Positions 56,136-64,000 of a stretch of 64,000 bases of DNA are shown in pieces. The DNA lies in assembly GCF_950295315.1 (NCBI RefSeq), contig NC_080171.1:31798361-31862360 (forward strand). The letters run 5' to 3'. Under the pieces are notes generated by a model. That model had not been told where the DNA came from. It made no database searches and saw only the letters and a list, made by a program, of their open reading frames with translations. The stretch's first letter is position 1, and the number at the start of each line of letters is the position of its first letter. The stretch is from Erinaceus europaeus (taxonomy: Eukaryota > Chordata > Mammalia > Eulipotyphla > Erinaceidae). A program made the translations under genes and the position numbers.

Positions 56136-59100
56136 TTCTTCTAGCGTTTGCCCTTCTTCTGTAGCCAGTCAACAGCGTCAGGTTGAGCCAGATGTAAAGT
56201 TTTGAGACCTCCTTTGAATCTGGAGAGGTGGCAGTCGTTGACTATGTGGGTCATTGTCTGGAGCCGCAGGGGCAGTTCGGGTCGTCTCTGGCTCCCCAGC
56301 GGTGGAACATAGCGGCACACCAGCCATGGCCTGTTGGCTAGCGATTGAGGAGGGCCCAATCATAACGTGCTAGGTCAAAGCCGGGTTGACGCTTGCAGGG
56401 GTCTGTGATGAGGTGTTTGTTCTTTACCTCAGCTGACTGCCAACTCTGTTTCCAAGAGTCTGGAACAGAGAAGTTCAGTGTAGGCGTAGGGGACCAGATT
56501 GGGTGATGAGACATCAAGCGTTGGACAGGGTGGGCGAAGATATCCGCATATATTGGCAGGTCCGGTCAAGCGTAGACGTGGGAAATGAACTTAGATGATG
56601 CCGCATCCCGACGAATATCTGGCGGGGTGATGTTGCTAAGGACTGGCAGCCATGGAACCTGGGTGGAACGGATGGTTCCAGAAATTATCCTCATGGAGGA
56701 ATATAATTTGGAATCGACCAAGTGGACATGGGGGCTACGGAACCATACTGGGGCACAGTATTCTGCAGTGGAATAGCATAATGCCAGAGATGATGATCGT
56801 AGTGTGGAAGCGCTCGCGCCCCATGAGGAGCTGGCCAGTCTTGCAATGATGTTATTCCTCGCGCCCACCTTTGCTGCAGTTTTTATGAGATGTTCGTGAA
56901 ATGACAGAGTGCGATCGAGAGTAACACCAAGATAGACTGGCTGGGCTTCATGCCGGATTCTCGTATCGCCAAGCTGCACATTAAGCTCACGCGAGGCCCA
57001 GGCATGGTGTAGATGGAAAACAGATGATACCGTTTTTGCAGTGCTAGGGATTAGTCGCCATTTTTTACAGTAATCAGATATCAGAGACATGTCTTTCGTG
57101 AGTGTTTCCTCGAGGATGTCGAACTTGGATGCCTGAGTTGCACAGCAGATGTCATCGGCGTAGATGAACTTCCTTGAAGAAGTTTCTGGGAGGTCATTGA
57201 TATAAATATTAAATAGCATAGGAGCCAGAACAGAGCCCTGGGGGAGGCCACTTGAGACAAGTCTCCATCTGCTAGACTTGTCACCCAGATGCACCCGGAA
57301 TCTTCTGTTTTGGAGAAGAAACAATCTAGTGTTGGCCACCCATGGAGGCAGGCATCTTGAGATCTTGACTAGGAGACTACGGTGCCAGACCGTGTCATAG
57401 GCTGCTGTGAGATCAACAAAGACAGCACCCGTCTTTAAATTCTTCTGGAATCCATTTTCAATGTAAGTTGAGAGGGCCAGGGCTTGTTCGCAGGTAGATC
57501 TTCCTGGGCGGAAACCAGCCTGGGCGGGTGATAGGAATTTCTCTGTAAGATGAGAAATACGTGACAGAAGCAGCCTCTCAAGGAGTTTGTGACACACGGA
57601 GAGGAGAGAAATTGGTCTACAGCTGGCGGCCAGTGTTGGGTCTTTCTTTGGTTTCAAAACCGCTATAATCTTCGCACGACGCCAAACTTTGGGCATAGAC
57701 TCAGATTCCAAGATGTGGGACAGGAATGAAGCGAGCCACTTCTTTGCCGCGGGGCCCAGGTTAAGAATGAGTTCTGGGGTGATGTTATCATAGCCAGCAG
57801 CTGTTCCCGGTTTAACCCTCTTCAAAGCGTCTTCCAGTTTAGACAGTGTAAAGGGAGAGAGTTTTGGAGATGGACAAGATAACTGGAAGTGGGATGACCA
57901 CTCATAGGAAATTTCTCTTTTCCAGACTGGGTCGATCTTAGCACGTCCAACTTGAGTTAGGTGACTGACCACTGAGTTTGGAGATACAGGAGGATGGGAG
58001 ACGGGAGGGGGTTGGCTACCGGCACCCAGACTGTGAAGAAGCTTCCAGGCCTTCCTACTTGAGTGGGTGAAGTTCAGACTTTCCGTGAGTTGTTGCCAGC
58101 GGGCTTGGCGTGCTGCGTCAAGGGAGGCAATGAGATGGTCAGCCACATCTGGGTCGCCCGACTCATCATACTGCTTTAGTAGTTGCTTGAATTCAGCATC
58201 AAAACAAGGCGTGTACGTTAGTACGTCTCCCACGAGGAATGGCTTGGGAAGCTGCTTTGAAGATGGCTTGGCGGAATCTTCAGATGGGATAGAGTTAATT
58301 GGAATTGCAGGAATAGATTTGTTGGTAAGATCACTGAACAGATGCCAGTTTGCTTTTCAAAAGTTCCATCTTAGTTTCTCCGAGCACAGAATCAGTGGGA
58401 GCTGGAGACCAATGTGGATGATAGCTGGGTGGTGATGACTGTGCGGGAAGATCTTGAGAACTTGTCTCGTAGCGGGAAAGGCTTGGCCTTTGACTGTGCT
58501 AATCCAGCACAGGTCAGGTGATGAGTCTTTATTCCATCTAGCACTGTGAAAAGAGCCTGGCTGTTTGGGATCGTATAATAGGGAGAGGTCATTCGCTGAA
58601 GCCCAGTCGGCTAAGATAGAGCTGTCAGCACGAGTGGAGGAATATCCCCAGTCTTGGTGATGACTATTAAAGTCTCCAACGTAAATAGCTGGGTGATTCG
58701 GGCTAGGCAGGACCTCATTATCCCATGAGGCACTGGGAGGCTTATATACATTGACGAGCTGAATAGTTCCAATAGTAATGGAGTCGTAGAAGGTCGAAGA
58801 GGCCGTATGGTAAACGTCCGCAAGACACGATTTGGCGTAGATGGCTCGGCCGTGTTTAGGATGAGATTATAGCATATTAAATAGAATCCACTGATGGTGA
58901 ATCGAGCAGCTTCATCGACTGCTATATGTATTTCTTGTAGGCAGATAACATTTGCCTGATGCTGTATCGCCAATTGACCAATAAGAACGTGTTTGGCAAA
59001 GGACAGCCCCTCAACATTAAGTTGGAGGACTCGAAGAGCAGGACCAACAGCTTGAAAGCTGTCAGGAGCTGCTTGTTGCTGGCTTTGAAAGTGACTGGGA

Positions 59101-59199
59101 TCCATGTGGATTCAGTTGGCTAGGAAGGATCGTCAGTTTCCCCAATGAATGGGTACTCACGGGATGCACCACGGGAAGGTCGATCCAATGCATCCACCA
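56136..59199 (-). mobile_element. Vingi LINE copy D, apparently full length (3.06 kb)
   Basis: CTGCAAGT at 56,128-56,135 and 59,200-59,207 fixes the boundaries, giving 3,064 bp. On the minus strand: about 94 bp of 5' UTR, one endonuclease-RT coding region, a TAG and a short AGA tail. Its compact size, APE-type endonuclease, absence of RNase H and presence in a hedgehog-like genome fit Vingi as published (Ingi sister clade). RTE or BovB is the main size-based alternative, but the RT motifs are Jockey/I-group-like. Confidence 0.87.
56145..59105 (-). pseudogene. Vingi endonuclease-RT ORF (copy D), degraded
   Basis: Start at 59,105 (MDPSHFQSQQQ). Endonuclease motifs LQLNVEGLS and CLQEIH lie in the first 80 codons. 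A frameshift then follows, since GDFNSHHQDWGYSS is in another frame. A TGA at about 58,351 matches copy B. A roughly 10-bp deletion near 58,275 shifts the linker relative to B. RT is open for 555 codons (56,566-58,233): SGLPQGSVLAPMLFNIYIND and YADD at about 57,151-57,162. It ends at a CGA-to-TGA stop after SSKFISHVYA. The C-terminal domain then has a TAG shared with copy C and a 5-bp deletion before MTHIVNDCHLSR. It is non-functional. Confidence 0.85.
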
Positions 59200-59494
59200 C
59201 TGCAAGTGGGGACCAGGGACTTGAACCCAGGTCCTTACTCACTGTATTATGTGTGCTTAACCAGGTGTACCAACAGCTGGTGATAGCACTTCATGTTCTT
59301 TAAAGTGTTATGCTTTCAGTTTGTTGGTCACTTTTCAAGTTACTAGGCTGGGATGAAGAAGAACAGGGAGAAACCAGACCCAGCACCCAGCACTCAGCAC
59401 TGGGGCTTATCGCGATGAGTCAACCTGGTCAGGACAAAACTCTTAAATAGATCACATTTACTTTATTTTATTATTTTAATTTATTTTGTATTTA

Positions 59495-59857
59495 TTTTAT
59501 TTAAAGTTTATTTACGTATTGGATAGAGACAGAGAAATTGAGAGGGGGACATAGAGAAGGAGGGAGAGAGATAGAGAGACACCTGCAGGGGCAGAGGCAA
59601 ATAGCACAGTGGTTATGCAAAGAGACTCTCATGCCTGAGTCTCCAAAGTCCCAGGTTCAGTTCCCCTCACCACGTTAGGCCAGAGCTGAGCAGTGCTCTG
59701 GTTAAAAAAAAAAAAAAATAGGAGAGACATCTGTAGCACTACTTCACTGCTTATAAAGCTTCTTCCCCCCACCTTCAGGTGGGGACCAGAGCTTTGAACC
59801 CCAGGGCCTTGTTAATTATAACGTCCACTCAACTGGATGTGCCACCACCTGGTCCCC
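59495..59857 (-). repeat. SINE-B, split by SINE-C
   Basis: Antisense arms at 59,495-59,587 and 59,720-59,857. GAGAGACACCTG before the insert and GAGAGACATCTG after it are the near-identical target duplication. Confidence 0.8.
59588..59719 (+). repeat. SINE-C inside SINE-B
   Basis: Sense, near consensus: TAGCACAGTGGTTATGC, AAAGAGACTCTCATGCC, CCAGGTTCAGTTCCCC and a poly(A) tail. Confidence 0.85.
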
Positions 59858-59859
59858 CT

Positions 59860-60080
59860 TTTCTTGCAATAAGATTTTATTGTGGTTACTTTGGTTCATA
59901 ATGATACCTAAGAGGGAGAGGGGGAGAGAGACAGAGACAGAGAAGGAGAGACTCTGAAACAGTGCTGTACTGCATGTGATGCTTCCCCATGTGAGCGGTG
60001 CTCCCCTGTAGTTCCAGGGGCTTGAACATGGGCTTCTTGCATGGTAAAGTGTTGCTCTCCAGGCTGAGCCCCAGCTCTCC
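59860..60080 (-). repeat. SINE-B, diverged
   Basis: TTATTGTGGTTACTTTGG and a GAGAGGGGGAGAG part, then GGGGCTTGAACATGGGC and CAGGCTGAGCCCCAGC. Confidence 0.55.
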
Positions 60081-60109
60081 AAATCTAGCTTCTATTTTAG
60101 TTTACTTCA

Positions 60110-60415
60110 GTTAATTTTTTTTTATTGCCACTGGGGCTATCTCTGGGGGTCAATGTCTGCACTCTGAGTCCACTGCTCCCAGTGGCCTCCCCCCCACTTT
60201 CTTCTTCTTTTTCTTTTCTTTTTTTTTTTTTTGAGAGAGAGAGAAATTGGGAGGGAAGGGAAAACAGAGAGGAGCATAGAATGAAAAACACCTGCAGCAC
60301 TGCTCCATGGCGCATGAAGCTTCTTCCTCTGCAGGTGGGGGCAGGGCCTTGAATCTGGGTCTTTGCATATGGTGACGTGTTCTCTATTGGGCACACTACC
60401 TACTGGTCCCCAAAC
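60110..60415 (-). repeat. SINE-Ax/SINE-B-like composite
   Basis: Antisense with a long-form extension (GGGGGTCAATGTCTGCAC, CTCCCAGTGGCC), then a T run, a GA-rich body and a SINE-B-like head (GGTGGGGGCAGGGCCTTGAA). Confidence 0.65.
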
Positions 60416-60459
60416 CCATCTTCTTAATGAGAGTTGGTGCTGTCCACAGTTCTTGGACA

Positions 60460-61570
60460 GACTCCTTCCACATATTTATTTTAAATAGCTTATTGAGATA
60501 TCATTCATGTGCCATCCAAGCCACCTGTTTTTTTTTAAATTTATTTCTTTATTGGGGAATTAATGTTTTACATTCAACAGTAAATACAATAGTTTGTACA
60601 TGTGTAACATTCCCCAGTTTCCCATATAACAATACAACCCCCACTATGTCATTTATCATCATTCATGGACCTGTATTCTCCCCACCCACCCACCCCAGAG
60701 TCTTTTACTTGGGTGCAATACGCCAATTCCATTTCAGGTTCGACTTGTGTTTTCTTTTCTGGTCTTGTTTTTCAACTTCTGCCTGAGAGTGAGATCATCC
60801 CATATTCATCCTTCTGTTTCTGACTTATTTCACTCAACATGATTTTTTCAAGGTCCATCCAAGATCGGCTGAAAACGGTGAAGTCACCATTTTTTACAGT
60901 TGAGTAGTATTCCATTGTGTATATATACCATGACTTGCTCAGCCACTCATCTGTTGTTGGACACCTGGGTTGCTTCCAGGTTTTCAAGCCACCTGTTAAA
61001 GCGTTTAATTAGATGTTTTTTGTGTGGTTATTTCTAGAGTTTTGCAATCACCATCACAGTCAGTTTAGTAACATTTCAGATGTAAAACATTTCATACACT
61101 ATGTGGTCTTTGTGATTGGCACTTTTCGTGTAGCCTGCCATTTTCCAGGTTTGTTTACATTGGCATGTGTGTCAGCCCTTCATCTTGTTTTATTGCCAAA
61201 TCAGATTCCACGGTGTGGCTAGGCCACAGTTTGTTTATCTGTTCATCGGTTGCTTCCCCTTGGGGGCTATTATGAATAATGTTGCTGCGAACATTCGTGT
61301 ACACGTTCTTGTGAGGACACATGTTTTTGGTTCTCTCAGAATAGACAGAATTGCTGGCTCATGTTGAATTTCTGTGCTAAACTCTGAGAGATTGGCTGGC
61401 TGTTTTTTGCGTTTTTTTTTTTTTTTTTTTTTTGTACCTTTGGGCAAGTGTGTAAGGGTTCTGGGTCCTCCATGTTCTCACCAATAGTGCTTGTTACTCC
61501 CTGACTTTATGGTTGTAGCCATCCTAGAGGGTGTGGAGTGGGCTTGCACCATGACTTGCATTTATATGTC
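60460..61570 (-). repeat. Ancient mammalian L1 3' region, split by L1-B
   Basis: AGCTTATTGAGATATCATTC (left) and GAGTTTTGCAATCACCATCAC, GAATAATGTTGCTGCGAAC, TAGACAGAATTGCTGG and TGGTTGTAGCCATCC (right) are old L1M-type words on the minus strand. A T run interrupts it near 61,409-61,432. Confidence 0.75.
60530..60984 (-). mobile_element. 5'-truncated L1-B with 13-bp target duplication
   Basis: 455 bp covering L1-B 3' UTR and the last ORF2 codons, with the intact end MEYYSTVKNGDFTVF through SLSGRS. CAAGCCACCTGTT flanks it at 60,517-60,529 and 60,985-60,997. It shows the Glu codon that is a stop in the 7.4-13.6-kb L1. Confidence 0.92.
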
Positions 61571-61574
61571 TTTT

Positions 61575-61694
61575 TCCTTCCTCCATCCTCCCTCCCTCCC
61601 TCCTTCCTTCCTTCCTTCTTTCCTCCCTTCCTCCTTCCCTTCCTCCCTCCCTTCCTTCTTTCCTTCCTCTATTCCTCCCTTTACTTTTAACAGT

Positions 61695-61745
<51 letters not shown>
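61575..61745. repeat. Pyrimidine tract and (CA)n microsatellite
   Basis: TCCC/TTCC repeats to about 61,685, then about 25 CA units (61,696-61,744). Confidence 0.95.
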
Positions 61746-61746
<1 letters not shown>

Positions 61747-61859
61747 ATAGTACTGAAGCTTCCTTCATATGGTTGGGCTTTGTCACACTTAGATGATCAT
61801 TATGGTCTATTTCTTTTCCTTCCTTCTATCCTTGCTTCCTTTATAGTCCTTCCTTCCTT

Positions 61860-61950
61860 AAAAAATATTTATCTGTTAGAGAGAGAGAGAGAAGAGTAAG
61901 AGAACCAGAGCATCACTCTGACACATGCAGTGCTGAGATTGAACTTGGTG

Positions 61951-61982
<32 letters not shown>

Positions 61983-61990
61983 ACACACAC
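61860..61990. repeat. GA run, SINE-like fragment and (AC)n
   Basis: TTAGAGAGAGAGAGAG, then TGCTGAGATTGAACTTGG, then about 19 AC units with one interruption (61,951-61,990). Confidence 0.75.
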
Positions 61991-62285
61991 CTCTTTATTT
62001 GGAGGTAGTTGCTGATTCACACACACTGGCAAGATATAATATAAGAGTTTCTGTCCTCTGAACTCTAGATGTAGATGTGGGAGGAAATGATTTCTCGAGG
62101 GACTGGAAAATAGCTCTGGAAGCAGACCAGGAATCCCAACTATTTCTGCTGCTACCAGCTCCCACAATCTAGTCAGTGACTCCAGTGGAGCCACTCTGTG
62201 TGACAGCAGTCAGTCAGCCTGGTGATTTATTTTGGCTGAAGGCAGACAAATCTGATGCCACTACCCCTTCTCTTTCTTCCCAGAT
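61991..62285 (+). other. Unassigned intronic sequence
   Basis: About 300 bp with no recognised feature. Confidence 0.45.
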
Positions 62286-62289
62286 TGCC

Positions 62290-62500
62290 TTTAAAAGGTA
62301 AGTTGTAGCACAGTGGATAGACCGCACATGTTACCATGTGGAAGGATCTGGGTTCAAGCTTCCAGTTGCTACCTGTGGGGGTGGGGTGGGAACGTCATGA
62401 GTGGTAAAGCCATGCTTCAGGTATCTCTCACTCTCTTATCCCTCTCAGTTTCTCTCTGTCCTGTCAAATATAAGGAAAATATTAAAAAATTAAAAAAACA
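62290..62500 (+). repeat. SINE-B
   Basis: Sense: GTAGCACAGTGGATAGACC as A-box region, GGGTTCAAGCTTCC as B-box region, CTCTCAGTTTCTCTCTGTCC and an A-rich tail. Confidence 0.7.
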
Positions 62501-62605
62501 ATTATAAAAGATAAAGCAGCAACAAAAGGTCAGTTGCTAATATTGAATCCCTCCTGCTCTGGCTGCTGCTATTTCCCCTAATTCACTGATCTTTTAAGGA
62601 GTTGA

Positions 62606-62740
62606 GTTGGTGGGGTAGATAACATAATGGTTATGCAAAGAGACTCTTCTGCCTGAGGCTCTACAGTCCCAAGTTCAGTCCCCAGTACTGCCATAAACTA
62701 GAGCTGAGCAGTTCTCTGGCAAAAAAAAAAAAATAAAAGA
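62606..62740 (+). repeat. SINE-C
   Basis: Sense: GGTAGATAACATAATGGTTATG, CCAAGTTCAGTCCCC, AACTAGAGCTGAGCAG and a poly(A) tail. Confidence 0.85.
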
Positions 62741-62744
62741 AAAA

Positions 62745-63075
62745 GAAAAACAAGTAAGAACCTGTGTGTGAATTAAAAATGAATTGAGCCCAGCAAAGAT
62801 CTTCCTTTTAACTTATACCTATGCATCTTGGGAGGGGGTGGAGGAGCAAACCCTCTAAATTAAAAAGATGCAAATGAGCAAAAAGTTGAAAAACAAAACA
62901 AAACGAAAACAAACTTAACACCCTCGTGGTCACTGTTAGTAGTACGTAGTTTCCTGCTGAGTCTGGTCCTGTCCCAGACATATCTGTAGGGTCATAACTG
63001 CGTTGAGATGCAAAGGAGATGTAGTTCACCTTGTGGAGCTTTACCATGCTTAAACTGAGAGTAGAGTCAGAAAGA
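62745..63075 (+). other. Unassigned intronic sequence
   Basis: About 330 bp, AT-rich, with AAACAAAACA simple sequence near 62,890. Confidence 0.45.
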
Positions 63076-63077
63076 CA

Positions 63078-63345
63078 AAGACGAGTATGGGATGATCCCA
63101 CTCATCAAAAGAAGTTGAGAAAGAAGAACAGAAAGGGAAACTCAAAGCAGGATTTGACTGAGTTTAGAGTAGGGCACCAAAGCAAAAATCTCGGGGTTGA
63201 GGGTGAGGGATGTTTGGCTTCACTGGATAGAGGTGGGAGGGATGGGATGGGACATAGTCTTTTGGTGGTGGGTATGGTGTTTATGTACACTCCTATTAAC
63301 TTGTAGTCATATAAATCACTAATTAATATGAGAATGGAAAAATTG
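63078..63345 (+). mobile_element. L1-A 3' UTR fragment, sense orientation
   Basis: GATGATCCCACTCATCAAAAG, AGGGCACCAAAGCAAAA, TCTTTTGGTGGTGG and ATGTACACTCCTA are the reverse complement of L1-A 3' UTR near 15,660-15,900. Confidence 0.8.
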
Positions 63346-63620
63346 ATTGAAGTCTCAAATTTTTTAATGCACAGACCATAGGCTGAGTCTTTGAAATGTT
63401 AACTTTCTTGAGAGCTTAGACCGGGGAGAACGGAAGCAACCGGTGGCATTACTCTGTAAGACACAGCTATATATAAATGACATCTGTTGTCTTCTTGTGC
63501 CTGCCCCCTGTCTTTCACATGGGGATTTTCAGATTCCACTTGGTGCTTGGGGTTGTAATTCTTGGATTCTCACTGATGTGTGGGAGTCAGGCCTATGACT
63601 GTGACATTATTTAGTCATTG
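63346..63620 (+). other. Unassigned intronic sequence
   Basis: About 275 bp without a recognised repeat. Confidence 0.4.
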
Positions 63621-63624
63621 TTTT

Positions 63625-63845
63625 CTTTTTTTCTTTTCTCTTCTTCTCTTCCTGCTTTCCCTCCATTCTTCCTTTTTCTTTCTTCCTTTGTCCCTCCCTC
63701 TCTACCTTTTCTTTCTTTCCTTCCTTCCTTCTCTCTCTGATTCCTTCCTTCCTTCCTTCCTCCCTCCCTCCCTCCCTTCTTTCTTTCCTTCCTTCCTTCT
63801 CTCTCTAATTCTTTCTTTCCTTCTTTCCTTTCTTCTCGAAATTTT
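63625..63845. repeat. Pyrimidine-rich (TTCC)n tract
   Basis: About 220 bases almost purely C and T on the + strand, mixing TTCC, TCCC and TTTC units. Confidence 0.95.
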
Positions 63846-64000
63846 CTTGGGCTTTGTGTTTACATGCACATGATTCCATTGCTCTTGGAAGAGTATTCTC
63901 TTTCTTTATATCTTTCTCTCTTTCTTTTCTGATAGAGAGTAAGAGACAAAGAAGGAGTAACAGAGAAAAGACACCACAGAAGAGACACCACCCACTGTCC

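Larger units (their letters stand above)
56005..59290 (-). repeat. SINE-B, split by Vingi copy D
   Basis: Antisense arms at 56,005-56,135 (ending CCCCCTGCAAGT) and 59,200-59,290 (starting CTGCAAGTGGGGACC). They rejoin exactly at the SINE's conserved CCTGCA.GTGGGGA word. Confidence 0.85.

Noticed and set aside
56136..59199. Vingi element as RTE/BovB
   Set aside because: The size fits, but RT motifs such as GLPQGSVLAPTLFNIYINDL and FVDLTAAYD are Jockey/I-group-like, and the tail and C-terminal domain fit Vingi better.
61524..61796. Frames over CA and TTCC microsatellites
   Set aside because: These are simple-sequence translations (Val-Cys, His-Thr, Leu-Pro runs).

Overview
This is mammalian nuclear DNA, most likely from a hedgehog (Erinaceidae; Erinaceus europaeus or a close relative such as Atelerix). 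Three signals point there. First, tRNA-derived SINEs of the hedgehog ERI type occur roughly every kilobase. Second, there are two lineages of L1. Third, there are four copies of a compact LINE (endonuclease + reverse transcriptase, no RNase H, GAA-repeat tail) that I recognise as Vingi, a clade reported in mammals only from hedgehogs. Family names are from memory; no database search was possible.

Only one host gene is supported: the first coding exon of FRMD3 (28,461-28,607, + strand), inside a CpG island at about 27.2-29.3 kb. Its first intron runs from 28,608 to beyond the right edge. The left 27 kb is upstream intergenic sequence.

Repeat names used below. SINE-A: tRNA-like head with an A box like TAGCGCAGTGG and a B box like GGTTCGAGCCC, then CCCCACCTGCAGGGG, a CT-rich part and an AAC/AAT-rich tail; a longer form (SINE-Ax) adds a segment containing CAGTGGATTCATAGTGCAGGCACTGA. 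SINE-B: GCCAGGTGGTGGCGCACCTGG head, TTTCTGGCTGTCT-type body and (AATA)n tail. SINE-C: short, with ATAATGGTTATGCAAAGAGA and a CCAGAGCTGAGCAGTGCTCTGG end. SINE-D and SINE-E: further tRNA-related families. L1-A and L1-B: two young L1 lineages with different ORF2 ends and 3' UTRs.

Layout. 0-7 kb: SINEs and two solo LTRs. 7-14 kb: a full-length L1-B with a 17-bp target duplication, inside a solo LTR, inside a SINE-B. 14.4-20.1 kb: an L1-A with internal deletions and two 5' UTR monomers, inside an older L1 3' end. 20-27 kb: SINEs, one LTR and L1 3' ends. 27-30.5 kb: CpG island, FRMD3 exon 1 and mostly unique intron. 30.5-64 kb: intron 1 with Vingi copies A (33.2 kb), B (36.2-38.8 kb), C (50.7 kb) and D (56.1-59.2 kb), more L1 and SINEs, MIRs, ancient L1 and microsatellites. 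Many insertions have readable target-site duplications, so order of insertion can be reconstructed.

The strongest leads concern Vingi. Three of four copies break within about 45 bp of one point in the element, next to a GC-rich hairpin. The two copies covering the endonuclease-RT junction share one in-frame TGA. The ORF ends directly in the tail repeat, and the copies form two lineages, one carrying a shared nonsense codon.
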